This document shows positions 32,290 to 41,938 of a stretch of DNA of 64,000 bases, piece after piece. The DNA is taken from NCBI GenBank assembly GCA_025558095.1, contig JAIVFI010000025.1:1-64000 (forward strand). The letters are read 5' to 3'. Numbering within the stretch: the first letter of the stretch is position 1; each line of letters opens with the position of its first letter. The stretch comes from Hyaloraphidium curvatum (Eukaryota > Monoblepharomycota > Hyaloraphidiomycetes > Hyaloraphidiales > Hyaloraphidiaceae). The notes beneath the pieces are model-generated. The model was given only the letters and a program-made list of their open reading frames with translations, did not search any database and was not told the DNA's origin. The position numbers and the translations under genes were made by a program.

Positions 32290-33867
32290 ATGCCGCTCTC
32301 CCCGAAGCCCTTCACCATCGCGGTGCCCGACGCCAAGCTCGACCGGCTGAAGCAGAAGCTCGAGCTGACCGACTGGCCCGACGCGTCGATCCCCGACGAG
32401 CTTGCCGGCTGGGAGTACGGCATCCCCACGAGCGTCGTGAAGAAGCTCGCCGAGGCGTGGAAGTCGTACGACTGGCGCAGGGCCGAGCGCGAGCTCAACG
32501 CGCACCCGCACTTCAAGGCCGAGGCCAACGGGATCGACGTGCACTTCATCCACAAGCCGTCGGCCAAGAAGGATGCCGTGCCGCTGCTGCTTATCCACGG
32601 CTGGCCGGTGGGGTCCCCTCCCGGCGCCCGCCGCGGCCCCCCGGCGCGCTTGGTTGACACCGACGCGTGTCTCCCATGCCCCCCACCTCATACAGGGCTC
32701 CTTCTACGAGTTCCACGAGCTGATTCCGAAGCTGGAGGACTACCACGTGGTGGTGCCGTCTCTCCCCGGGTACGGCTTCTCGAGGTGGGCCCCCCGCGCG
32801 AGGTCGGCCTTCCGGCACGATGCTAATCCCTCCCGGACGACGGGCAGCGCCCCCAAGGTCAAGGGGTTCGGGATCAGGCAGATGGCAAAGACTCTCAACG
32901 AGCTAATGGTCGGGCTGGGGTGGGTATCGGGCTCGTGCCTGGCCCGGTGAGAGCTACTGATCCCGGTCCCCGAAAGGTACACCAAGTACGTGTCCCAGGG
33001 CGGCGACTGGGGCGCCATCATCTCGCAGTGCCTCGGGGCGTTCCACCACGAGAACTGCCGCGCGATCCACGTGGGCGCCGCTCCCGTCCCACCCCGCCGC
33101 CGTCCCCTCACTCTTTCCCTCACCTTCACCCTCCCCTCTCCCATCGCCAACGCCAGCTGAATATGGTCATCGTGCCCCCTCCCTCCCCCGAGACCATCGC
33201 CGCCGACATGCCCGGCTTCACCGACGCGGAGAAGAAGATGCTCGGCGCCATGCAGCACTTTGCGGAGGAGGAGACGGGGTACCAGCGCATCCAGCAGACC
33301 AAGCCGCAGACGCTCGGCCACGGGCTCTCGGACTCGCCCGTGGGGGTTCTGGCCTGGATCGCGGAGAAGTTCCACGGGTGGACCGATCTGAGGGGGGAGA
33401 AGGACTTCCCGCCCACCATCTCGACCGACAGGCTCCTGACCAATGTCATGATCTACTACGTCAAGTGGGCCCCGCTGCCGCTCCCGTCGCCGGCCCGCAT
33501 CTCACCCCGCCGCGCGTCCGCAGCAACGCCATCACCTCGTCCACCCGCCTCTACTACGAGACCATGAAGCACGACTTCGGGACCTTCCTCGCGGCCGCGT
33601 ACGCCCCCACCCTGCCTGTGGGAATCGCCATGTTCCCCAAGGAAATCTACGGCGCCCCCAAGAAGTGGGCGGAAAGGACGTTCCCCGGCCTGGTCAGGTA
33701 CGAGCCGTTCGAGAACGGCGGGCATTTCGCGGCCATGGAGGAGCCCGAGGTGCTGCTGGGGGAAGTACTGGCGTTCCTGGGGACCGAGGTGGGTGCTGCA
33801 TTGCTGCCGGGGCGTTGGTGCGGGGCTGACGGCGGGGGGGCAGGAGGTCAAAAAGGCGCTGGCGTGA
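32290..33867 (+). CDS. Epoxide hydrolase (microsomal type), seven exons
   Basis: Alpha/beta-hydrolase-fold enzyme opening epoxides to diols; 389 residues. Exons are 32290-32607, 32696-32784, 32848-32919, 32977-33070, 33157-33464, 33524-33788 and 33844-33867, all with GT-AG introns of 55-88 bp. The N-terminal region matches the epoxide-hydrolase N-terminal domain (FTIAVPDAKLDRLKQKL, YGIPTSVVKKLAEAW). Core motifs are the oxyanion HGWPG near 103-107, the nucleophile Asp170 in GGDWG, and the catalytic His361 in GGHFAAMEEPE. The family pattern continues unbroken across each splice site, which supports the model. The soluble-looking fungal form has no obvious membrane anchor. It borders the palindrome; its left-arm copy is broken. 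Physiological substrate unknown; detoxification is likely. Confidence 0.9.
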
Positions 33868-34122
33868 TGGATCGCGCCGAAGGGGGGTCGCGGCCGTCGG
33901 AACACGGGGATCATGAGGCGTCGGACGATCCTGAATACACTGGTCCTAATCCGACCAGCTTCGGTCTTTCTGCGTGGCAGATCGGGCCTGACTCGCGGTT
34001 CCCGACGCCAAGACCCCGCGCTTGCCCCGTGGCAAGTTTCCGCGTCTCCCAAACAACCGTGTCCTCTCCCCGTCCGGAACACAGAAACAGCCCTCCCGCG
34101 CCCGGTCTTTCCCGCCGCAGCC

Positions 34123-35375
34123 ATGGCCACGCGCGAGGACGGCCGCGCCATCAATTCGCTCATGGACGCGCAGCGCGACATCTCGTACCGCTTCGCGGGC
34201 GACGGCGTGGATTACAAGCTGCAGGGCACGGACAGGAGCCCCGAGACGCTGGAGAGGGTGGATAAGCTGCTGAAGGACGGGTGGGTCGGCCGCGGCGGGA
34301 CCGGGAAGCCGTGCTGACCCGCGGTTCGTGCCCTGGCCGGCGGTCGATCTCCAGCTATGTCATTATCGAGAAACTGGTGCCCGAGGAACTGTGCCGGAAG
34401 GTCAAGGATGCCGTGCACAGCATACCGGGCTACACCGGCAAGAACTACCTCGAGGCAGGTCTCCCTCTCGTGCTCCCGGCCGGTCCGGGCCGACCCTCGC
34501 CCCCGCGCAGGGCGAGACCACCCGCCGGGTCGACCACCTGGTCAACAAGCTCTCCGTCGTCGAGCCGCTGGTCATGCACCCCAAGGTCCTGGCCATCCTG
34601 GACCACGTGCTGAACCCCAACTACCTGCTCTCGGCGAGCCAGGCCATCGAGATCCTGCCTGGGGAGCACAAGCAGCCGTGGCACAACGTGGGCTTCCCGG
34701 CGTTCCGCGCAATGGGGCCGTGCGCTGACCCGATCCGTGGGCAGGACGACAACTACACCCGCGCGCCCCGGCCGCGCAAGTTCTTCTTCGTCAACTGCTT
34801 CTGGGCCATGGTGCGCCGCCTCCCCCGCTCCCCCTCGCCCATCCAATGATCCCCAACCTGCGCAGGACGACTTCACGAGGGAAAACGGAGGCACCCACAT
34901 CATCCCCGGCTCGCACCTCTGGGGCGAAGACCGCTACCCCGAGCCCAACGACCCCGAGCAGGGTATCCGGTTTGCGGCGCCGGCGGGCAGCGTGTGCCTG
35001 TTCGTGTCGACGGCGTGGCACGCCGGCGGCGCGAACACGACGACGAGGCCGAGGATGGCGGTCGCGTGCGTGTACGGGGAGCCGTGGGTTGTGGGTGTCC
35101 CTCGGCGTGCCGCAGCGATGGGACGGGTCTGACGCAGCCGCGTGGCACAGAGGCCGTACGAGAACCACTTCCTCGTCACGGATCCGGCGACGGTGCTCCG
35201 CATGCCGCAGCGGTTGCAGGCGCTGCTGGGGTACAGCGTGTGCACGCCGCTGGTGGGGAGGGTGGACGGGCGGCACCCGATCCGGGCGCTGGAGAGGGAG
35301 GAAGGGGGCAAGGCGAGGGTGCGGTACGCGGAGCGGATCGAGGACGCGGTGCAGGGAGGGGAGGCGAAGCTCTAG
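34123..35375 (+). CDS. Phytanoyl-CoA dioxygenase-like Fe(II)/2-oxoglutarate oxygenase
   Basis: 316 residues in six exons: 34123-34280, 34355-34454, 34511-34687, 34745-34810, 34866-35090 and 35151-35375. It belongs to the PhyH family of non-haem iron oxygenases, which hydroxylate using 2-oxoglutarate and oxygen. The iron-binding HxD is His144-Asn-Asp146, formed across an intron (PWHN then DDNYTR). The distal His219 lies in TAWHAGG, with the 2-oxoglutarate Arg nearby (about 228-230). NGGTHIIPGSHLWG is the typical family signature between them. The second intron appears to use a GC-AG donor (GAG then GCAGGT), the only option I found that keeps frame. No peroxisomal targeting tail is obvious. Substrate unknown. 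Confidence 0.88.
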
Positions 35376-35487
35376 GTGGAACCGGTCGCAGGGTGCTGGA
35401 TGGTCGTGTTTGCTCTTGCCGCGCTAAAAGAAGTGGGAGATGACATGCCTGCAGGGTCTTCGCTCCCATCCGGGTCAGGCTCCCCCC

Positions 35488-36186
35488 TCACTCCACCTTC
35501 TCGGCCCTTGCCGCCGCCTGCCCTTGGAGCCACCTCCTGTCCGCCTCCTCGAGGATCCACCCCAGCTCCTCCGACGACCTCCGCTTGTCGGCGAACCCCA
35601 TCTCCTCCAGGATCTCTGCCTGCCCCATGAGGCACCCCTGCCACGCGGCGTCGAGCGCGGCGCACCCCTTCCACCGCTCCCTCCACGGCCCGCGCCACAG
35701 GCACTTGCGGTACTCGAACTCGAGGTCCGCGCAGTTCTCTGCCGCCCCTGCCCGCGGGTCCATCCGCCGCAGCCTGTTGGCGGGGGACAGGAAGGCCTCC
35801 TGCTGGTCTGCGCGGTCCTTTGCCTGCGCGTCCGCGAGCAGCTTCCTCTCCTCGGCGGTGGCGGGCGCGCCGGCCAGCGGGAAGTACGGCCGGTCGTAGG
35901 CACGCGGGTCGACCTGCGACGCGGGCGGCGGGCGGTCGGCGGGCTGCGTGCGCCCGGGCCAGCCCGAGGGGGCGGGCGGCGGCTTCCTTCCGTCGGCGTC
36001 GGGCTCGGCGGCCGGGGACGTGCCGGGCAGCACGCCGAGGGAGCGCAGGCCGGAGAGGGCCGACGCGTGCGCGGCGCGGAAGAACGCGGCCGTGCGCCGG
36101 TCCAGCTCGTCCAAGACCGAGGAAGTGGGAGCGTCCGAGGAGGGCGGAGGCGTAGGAGTCGTGGGATCGCGGGAGGAGGACGACAT
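35488..36186 (-). CDS. Twin CX9C (CHCH) protein
   Basis: 232 residues, single exon, ATG at 36186. A Ser/Pro/Ala-rich N-terminal half is followed by a helical segment and a twin CX9C motif: Cys152-X9-Cys162 and Cys175-X9-Cys185, with the spacer WRGPWRERWKGC. This is the coiled-coil-helix fold of mitochondrial intermembrane-space proteins imported by the Mia40 disulfide relay. The C-terminal tail is charged and helical (EILEEMG...ADRRWLQGQAAARAEK). It is longer than most CHCH proteins because of the N-terminal extension. A role in respiratory-complex assembly is the usual one for such proteins, but no specific orthologue is recognised. Confidence 0.75.
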   Translation of the reverse strand: MSSSSRDPTTPTPPPSSDAPTSSVLDELDRRTAAFFRAAHASALSGLRSLGVLPGTSPAAEPDADGRKPPPAPSGWPGRTQPADRPPPASQVDPRAYDRPYFPLAGAPATAEERKLLADAQAKDRADQQEAFLSPANRLRRMDPRAGAAENCADLEFEYRKCLWRGPWRERWKGCAALDAAWQGCLMGQAEILEEMGFADKRRSSEELGWILEEADRRWLQGQAAARAEKVE

Positions 36187-36570
36187 GGCGGCGGAAGAGA
36201 CGAAGGTCGGGCCGACGCGTCGGTTTGTTTACGTCCCGGACCGCAGTGTCGGGCGGTGTCTCGGGACCATTCAGTCCCGCATGATGATCAACGGGAAGCT
36301 GCATCAGCCTGAAATCGTCTCCCGTGCTTTGCCCCGCACAAGCTTTTTGGTTGCTCCATCCGTATGGAAGAGACTGCATGGGCGCGGGATCCGGACGCCG
36401 GTTCCGTGCATGCCTGCCGCGCACCCGGACCCCCTCACGGACCCGCACGCGCCGCGCTCCCGTCCGACGAATAAGATGTTCCCACATACACGACGCAGCG
36501 TAGCATAGATACCATAGCAATAGTCCCGAAACCGACGCAACGGGTCGATGGATGCCCGGCCCAGCAGCGT
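36187..36570. other. Intergenic gap
   Basis: About 380 bp between the CHCH gene start and the stop of the chitin-binding gene, both on the minus strand. No features seen; it is presumably the CHCH promoter. Confidence 0.45.
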
Positions 36571-38056
36571 TCAGTGCTTGTGTCCCCACCAGCCGTTGCC
36601 CCAGCACTTTCCGTACATGGCCTGGCAGTTCTCGGGAGCTGGGCGCGGGAAACCCATCGTCAGCTCCGGCACGCCCACCTTCGCGAGCAGGAGAACGTAC
36701 CGCAGTGGTCCCTCCTGTCCCCGCACCACCCGTACGTCGAGCAGCATTCCTGGCCCCACTGGCCGTCGCACTTGGCGCCGCCGAAGGCGGCGCCGCAGCG
36801 GCCGTTGGAGTTCGGCGGCGGCGGCGGGGGCGGCGGGGGAGGAGGGCTGGGCGGGTGGCCGCCGCAGGAGTTGCCGAAGGAGTACATGGATTGGCAGTTG
36901 TCGCACTGTCGCACGCGGAGGGGAACATGTCAGCCGATGAGGAAGCTGCGGGCGGGGAACACCGTAGGGGACACCCACGTACTGGCCTCCGCTGCCGCAG
37001 TACCCGAACTGCGAGCAGCACGGGCCCTCGGGGTAGCAGGTGGCGACGCCAGCGCCGCAGCGGCCGTCGGTGGACACGGGGAGCGGCGACGGCGGCGGGG
37101 GCGGGGGCGACGGGCCCGGCGGCGGGGGCGGGGGCGGGGGGGGCGAGGGGCCGGAGCCGCAGCCGGGGGAGTAGACGGTGGCGTACATCTTGAGGTCGTT
37201 GTTGGGGCCAAAGACCCACTGCGAGAGGGTGGAAAGCGTCAGCATCGTATCGCGGGGAGAAGGAAGCGCCCCCGGCTCGGCGACGCACCTTGTCGTAGAT
37301 GTTGCACGCGCTCACGTCCGCGATGTGCACGAACGCCGGGATCAGCGACGGGTTGTCCCCCCTGGGCGGCACCAGCAGGATCCAGTACTTGTTGGGCGGC
37401 ACGGGCACGGACAGATACGGCGTCGCGGTGCCGTATGCCAGGTCGGGGTCGCCGCCGGCCAGCCCGGACTCGGAGAGCACAGTGACGGCGACGGTGCCGA
37501 CGTTGGGGGCCAGGTGGTACGCGCGCAGCTTGGCCTGGCCGTTGGCGGTGGGCGAGAGGTCGTCGTTGAAGACGTCCAGCTTGCTGTAAGGGGGGTAACT
37601 GCGTCAGCGGACACGAAGACTTGACGGGATCGAGGATCGCCACTCACACATTGTTCTGGGCCAGAACGCCGGTGGCGGCGATGGTGTACGCCTGGCCTGC
37701 GCCGGCGTTGATGTTGGCCTGGGTGACGACGTTGTTGGGCTGGCCGGCGACGGTGACCTTGACCGAGACTTGACGCGGGGGAGCAAGAGGTCAGCCTGCG
37801 AGGCGATGGCCGGATCTACCCCGGGCGGCCACCCACCGGGCCCGGCGTTGACGTTCAGGTAGCCCGACACGGAGAAGTAGGCAAAGTTCTGGAGCACCAG
37901 CGCGTTGTTGACGTAGACGTCGACGGCCGGCGCGTCGTACACGGCGTGCACGGCGCGGGCCATCGCCGTCCCGCCGCCGTTGTTGGCTGCGGCGGGCGAT
38001 GCGAGGGCGAGGGCGAGGAGGGCCGCCGCGAGGGCGAGGAGGCCGGGGGCGCGCAT
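36571..38056 (-). CDS. Secreted DUF4397 protein with two hevein-type chitin-binding domains
   Basis: 382 residues in six exons: 38056-37837, 37768-37648, 37583-37289, 37218-36979, 36905-36701 and 36638-36571. The start is the ATG that begins a signal peptide (MRAPGLLALAAALLALALA, cleavage near 24). A DUF4397 domain follows (RAVHAVYDAPAVDVYVN, VNAGPVSVKVTVAG, ending near ADVSACNIYDK). Next is a Pro-rich linker, then two cysteine-rich type-1 chitin-binding (hevein) domains. The first contains DGRCG...CCSQFGYCG; the second contains NGRCG...CCSTYGWCG and ends in CQAMYGKCWGNGWWGHKH. A Pro-rich spacer also separates the two. All exon joins restore the domain cysteines. It is probably cell-wall-associated or secreted and chitin-binding; no catalytic domain is present. 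Confidence 0.85.
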
Positions 38057-38339
38057 GGCGGCGGCGGCGGTTCGCGGGGGACCGCGGGCGGCGGCGGGCG
38101 CAGGAGGCACCGGGGGGGCTCCGCCGGCCGCGGGGGTGCGATCGTCGATCGGGCGATGCCGGCGCCGCGGCGATGCGCTCCGGCGGCGGGGGGCGCGGCT
38201 TCGGTGGTCGCGGGGGATCGGTCTGGGGCTCAGGCGAGGGAGCGGCGCCCCGACGAAAACGGTCGAATGTCATCCCGGAAGAGGCGCTGCCGCTGCTCGC
38301 ACACTACACGCATACATGCTGCAATACACAGCTCGATTC

Positions 38340-38969
38340 CTACCTCGACTGGAGAACGCGGTCGACGAAGGCCAGCGCCCGGTCCGCAGCCCACGCCGTC
38401 CTGCCCCCCAGGAAGTGATCCGCCCCCGGCACCTCCTCCGCCTCGCAGGCCGCCCACCCGCCGACCAGCCCCCGCACCTTGGCGGCCGGCGCGAACTGGT
38501 CCCTCTCGGGGCTCAGCAGCAGCTTGGGCCTCGGGTCCGATGCCGCCTTGGGGGTCTTTTGGCCCGTCAGCGGCGGGGCGAGCGCGACCCAGCCGGCCAG
38601 CCCCGCAGAGTCCGAGTCCAGGGCGACCACGGAGCCGAAGCTGTAGCCGACGGCAAAGATCGGCACCCCCGGCACCTTTTCGGATAGCACCTTGATCGCC
38701 GCCTCGCAGTCGAGCACCTCGCCGACCCCGTTTCCGAATGAGCCGGTCGACTCGTTGACCCCGCGGAAATCGAACCGCAGCGCCGCGATGCCCGCCCTCG
38801 GAAACGCTTTGAAGACGGCATCGACTGCGGAATTGAACCTGTCGCCGCCGTACTGCGGATGTGGGTGGCACACGACGGCGGCGGCGCGGGCCGGGCCGGT
38901 GGGGAGGGAGAGGTCGCCCGCGAGGAGGCAGCCGTCCGGCGTCGGGATCGCCAGCTCCGTGACGGACAT
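38340..38969 (-). CDS. Alpha/beta hydrolase (dienelactone-hydrolase-like)
   Basis: 209 residues from the ATG at 38969 (MSVTELAIPTPDG); upstream codons of the open frame look non-coding. The compact alpha/beta-hydrolase fold shows the HPHPQYGG loop near 35-42, the nucleophile Ser110 in GYSFG, a catalytic Asp at about 157 (SPERDQF) and His185 in GADHFL. The size and motifs match small hydrolases common in bacteria and fungi. It has no intron, signal peptide or membrane segment, so it is probably cytosolic. Substrate unknown. It sits tail-to-tail with the chitin-binding gene on the same strand and head-to-head with the broken MYND gene at 39140. Confidence 0.8.
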   Translation of the reverse strand: MSVTELAIPTPDGCLLAGDLSLPTGPARAAAVVCHPHPQYGGDRFNSAVDAVFKAFPRAGIAALRFDFRGVNESTGSFGNGVGEVLDCEAAIKVLSEKVPGVPIFAVGYSFGSVVALDSDSAGLAGWVALAPPLTGQKTPKAASDPRPKLLLSPERDQFAPAAKVRGLVGGWAACEAEEVPGADHFLGGRTAWAADRALAFVDRVLQSR

Positions 38970-39139
38970 TATCCGTGCGTCGAATGCGCAGGCGGCTCGG
39001 AGGATTCCGGGGGGCAGCCGATGCCGATGGGAGACGCTCCGGGAGCGGGCCGATGAGACGAGACGCGCTGCACGCAAGCGCGTTGAACCCCGCGGATGCC
39101 CATTCTTCGTCCGAGAGTTCGATCCGCCGAGCGCTCGAT

Positions 39140-39480
39140 ATGACCGTTAACCAGATTGGGGATATTTCGGTGCGGATTGGTACTGGTAGACTGCAATTGA
39201 CGCAGGAGGGCACGGAGGTCCTCGAAGGCGCGAAGACCTGGGCTAATGCCGTCTTGGATTGCGTCCTCGGTCAGCCCTTCGCCCGGCTGGCCGACAGGTC
39301 GCTGCGTCGCGCGAAAAGCACCCTCAATGTGGGACACCTTGGCGACGGCTGCGATCTGTGCTCGGGGAAGCGGACCGGCTGCTGCGGTGCTCGGCGTGCA
39401 CGGTCACGCGGTGCTGCGGTCGCAGGTGCCAGCGGGCGGCGTGGAAGGAGCACAAGGACGTGTGCAGGCAGTGGTCTTGA
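39140..39480 (+). pseudogene. MYND zinc-finger gene with a frameshift
   Basis: A MYND finger is split between two frames. The first pair (CDLC) is in the frame starting at ATG 39140. The rest (GEADRLLRCSAC...CCGRRCQRAAWKEHKDVC, stop at 39480) lies in another frame. The spacing between the second and third cysteines is 26 nt instead of the 27 nt in the intact MYND gene at 46049-46441, so one base is missing near 39360-39370, beside a G4 run. It is either a pseudogene or a consensus error. The last residues (QWS) parallel those of the intact gene (EWS). The upstream part (MTVNQIGDISV) is not recognisable. Confidence 0.65.
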
Positions 39481-39541
39481 CGGCTCGGTCGAAGGAACAC
39501 AGGGACATCTATCTGGAGGCAGTGGTCGTGACGGCTTGGCC
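39444..39541 (+). repeat. Imperfect tandem duplication at the MYND 3' end
   Basis: Two adjacent units of about 47 and 51 bp (39444-39490 and 39491-39541) both read GAAGGARCACARGGAC... through ...CAGTGGTC or GAGGCAGTGGTC, then KTGACGGCT. The second unit duplicates the end of the MYND finger and its stop region. It is a visible local slippage-type duplication. Confidence 0.7.
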
Positions 39542-39778
39542 GAAGGGGGATGGAGGCCGCTAGTCGCTTGGTGAATGGTCGAATCGCTCCCGTAGGACAG
39601 CCAGCGAACGTTTGATCCTCCTATCCTCCATCCATGGATTTGGAATCGCCCGTATGGCAGCGCAGGGACGTGAGATGCCGCAACGCAACGGCAGCGGGGC
39701 TATGCTGACCGTCACGCACCCACGAACACGCCGTCCAGAGCAGGGGACGGCGTCTGCAGCCGCCGACCATCCCCCAAA

Positions 39779-40990
39779 ATGCGGCCTAATGTGCTGTTCG
39801 TGCTCTACGCCTCGCTGCTCGCGGGATTCGCGGCGGCGCCGGCGTCCGCCGAGGTGCCCGGGCTTGTCCCCCGGGACCCGGTCGATCGGCCCATCGCGGC
39901 CGGATCGCAGCCCGGGGAGCACCGTGCGCAGGCCGCGCGCGCCCTCGAGCCCCGCCAGCGCCGCACGACCACCCGCCGCCCCGCCGTGCCGACGCTCGCG
40001 GCCGTCGACCGCGTGGTGAACCCGCAGGTCGGCACCGCGGCTCCCGGCATCGCCGTGCTGGTCACGCGGCGCGGCGTGCCGATCCATGTCAAGGGCTACG
40101 GGTTCGCCGACCTCGCCAGCAGGAGAAGGATCACGCCCGACACGGCGTTCGACCTGGCCTCGGTGTCGAAGCAGTTCACCGGGCTCGCCGCCAAGCTGCT
40201 GCAGTCGCGCCGCCGCCTGTCCCTCGACACCCGCCTGGCCGCGCTGATCCCCGTGCTGGCCCGCTCGCCCGCCGACGGCGCCCGCCCCGTGCGCGTGGGC
40301 GACGTGCTCCGCCACCTGTCCGGCTTTGCAGACTACGAAGACGACCCCGACTTTGCCCCGTCGACCACCAACGCCCAGGTGATGGCCTGGCTGGCCCGAC
40401 AGCCGCTGGCCCGCCGTCCGGGCACCGCCTTCGAGTACTCCAACACGGGCTACCTCGCACTCGCCTCGGCCGTGGGCGCCGCCGCCGGCATGCCGTTCGC
40501 ATCCTACCTCCGCACGAGGGTGTTCGACCCGCTGGGCATGCGCGCGACGGACGTGTTCCGGCCGGCGCGGGGCACCCCGCTCGCGCTGGGCTACGCCGGG
40601 CGCTCGCCTCCCTTCACGCGCGCCGCGGAGCCCACGGCGGTGCTCGGCGACGGCAACGTCTTCAGCACCATCAACGACCTGGCCAAGTACGAGCGCTCCT
40701 TCTTCACCGGCGCGCTGCTGAACGCTTCCGCGCGCGCCGACCTCTTCTCCAACGGGAGGCTCGACTCGGGCCGCCCCGTTGTGGACGACGAGGACGGTTC
40801 GGGGTACGGATTCGGGTGGTCGCTGTGGGAGCAGGGCGGCTCGCGGTATGTCGGCCATTCGGGGGCCTGGACGGGGTACTCGACCATGTACCTGCGCAAC
40901 CTGCGGACGGGGGTGAGCGTGGTGGTGCTGTCCAACGGGGAGGAGCTGGAGGTGCAGACGCTGGCGGAGCAGATCGAGGCGGTCGTCTGA
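39779..40990 (+). CDS. Secreted beta-lactamase/transpeptidase-like serine hydrolase
   Basis: 403 residues, single exon, ATG at 39779. A signal peptide (1-24, LLAGFAAAPASA) is followed by a linker and a class C beta-lactamase-type domain. Catalytic landmarks are Ser128-x-x-Lys131 in ASVSKQF, Tyr221-x-Asn223 in EYSNTGY, and an HSG motif at 361-363 standing in for the KTG box. FDPLGM and the final hydrophobic strand (VSVVVLSNGEE) are also typical. In this superfamily the serine attacks amides or esters: D-aminopeptidases, esterases and LACTB-like proteases as well as true beta-lactamases. The lack of introns amid intron-rich genes and the prokaryotic character of the family make acquisition from bacteria plausible. 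It is convergent with the gene at 41135. Confidence 0.88.
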   Translation: MRPNVLFVLYASLLAGFAAAPASAEVPGLVPRDPVDRPIAAGSQPGEHRAQAARALEPRQRRTTTRRPAVPTLAAVDRVVNPQVGTAAPGIAVLVTRRGVPIHVKGYGFADLASRRRITPDTAFDLASVSKQFTGLAAKLLQSRRRLSLDTRLAALIPVLARSPADGARPVRVGDVLRHLSGFADYEDDPDFAPSTTNAQVMAWLARQPLARRPGTAFEYSNTGYLALASAVGAAAGMPFASYLRTRVFDPLGMRATDVFRPARGTPLALGYAGRSPPFTRAAEPTAVLGDGNVFSTINDLAKYERSFFTGALLNASARADLFSNGRLDSGRPVVDDEDGSGYGFGWSLWEQGGSRYVGHSGAWTGYSTMYLRNLRTGVSVVVLSNGEELEVQTLAEQIEAVV

Positions 40991-41134
40991 GCGAGCAGGC
41001 GAACTAGTGTGTGATCGTGGAAAGTGTTGTGTTGCAGCAGAGTGCACGTGTGCAGGTGGGCCGCGCTGGCTCCCCGTTCAATGCGAGCGGCTATGTACAG
41101 ATGTCTCCTGCCCATCTCCCGGCGTCCGGTCCCG

Positions 41135-41938
41135 TCACCGCAATGTCTGCGGGAGATGCCAGGCGGACCCGCCCCCCAGATCGGCTCCCTCCGAGTGCAG
41201 CGGCGACCCCACATCCCCCATCCAGGCCGCCCCTCCCTCCCCCGGGAACGGGAAATCGCCTCCCGCCCAGGTCGGCTCCCACACGTCCTCCTCCCCGTCC
41301 CCGGCGTCGCTCCCCGTGAGCACGAACCCGTGCCCGCCGTCCTCGTCCCACGACTCCGGTATGCCCCACCCCCGCACGCTGGCGATCGCGGGGGCTTCGA
41401 GCCCGTCGCTCCAGTTGTCCTTCTTGCGGTCGGCGTACTCGTCGGCCGAGTAGGTCTCGTGCACCGTGTTGGACGGGGCGAAGCGCACGGATTTGCGGCT
41501 CGAGGCCGAGGGGGTGCGGTCCCGGCCGGACACCGAGGTGCGCAGGCACGAGGCCGAGGGCGCACGCTGCGATGCCAGTCGGGGTTTCGGAAGTCCGTGG
41601 CGGCTCAGGTGGCAGGCAAAGCAGTAGCCCTCCTCGTGGGGGGCGTGCGGGCACCCGAAACCGCCGTCGGAGCCGTCGCCGAGGTCCGTCGAGCCATCCC
41701 CGCAGTCCTCATGAAAGCTCAATATCGGGGCGTCCGAGGGGGACGCCCAGCCGCCCCCGTTGGGTCCCGCCGGGGGTGCCGGGGGTGCATCGGAGGCCGG
41801 CCCGGGCGCCGGCCCGTCCTCGTACCGCGCCCACCACGGCGCGTCGGCCGCGGCGCCGCCCATTTCGTTCGTCGTCAGGCCGAGCTGGACCAGCTTCTCG
41901 TCTTGTTCGTTGCGTTCGCGGAGTTCAGGTTCCGTCAT
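41135..41938 (-). CDS. Cys/His-knuckle protein with VRF...TYS..EY motif, unknown family
   Basis: 267 residues from the ATG at 41938 (MTEPELRERNEQDEKLV). The N-terminal segment is charged and possibly helical, followed by a Pro/Ala-rich stretch. A compact CPHAPHEEGYCFACH cluster lies near residue 100, and a basic segment leads into KSVRFAPSNTVHETYSADEY (about 150-170). The C-terminus is acidic and aromatic (ESWDEDGGHGF, GDGEEDVWEP). The VRF core fits the RVxF type of protein-phosphatase-1 docking motif, but that is inference. The same two modules in the same order appear in the protein at 53048-53797, so the two are paralogues. No enzyme domain, signal peptide or membrane segment is seen. Confidence 0.65.
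   Translation of the reverse strand: MTEPELRERNEQDEKLVQLGLTTNEMGGAAADAPWWARYEDGPAPGPASDAPPAPPAGPNGGGWASPSDAPILSFHEDCGDGSTDLGDGSDGGFGCPHAPHEEGYCFACHLSRHGLPKPRLASQRAPSASCLRTSVSGRDRTPSASSRKSVRFAPSNTVHETYSADEYADRKKDNWSDGLEAPAIASVRGWGIPESWDEDGGHGFVLTGSDAGDGEEDVWEPTWAGGDFPFPGEGGAAWMGDVGSPLHSEGADLGGGSAWHLPQTLR

Larger units (their letters stand above)
17063..33667. repeat. Right arm of giant inverted repeat
   Basis: This is the mirror copy of 1-16643. The arm is continuous with single-copy sequence beyond 33668, and its outermost gene (epoxide hydrolase) is complete and in frame, unlike its left-arm partner. The right arm is therefore probably the true chromosomal sequence. Perfect pairing stops at 17063/16643, a short distance inside the telomere-like tracts. 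Confidence 0.95.
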
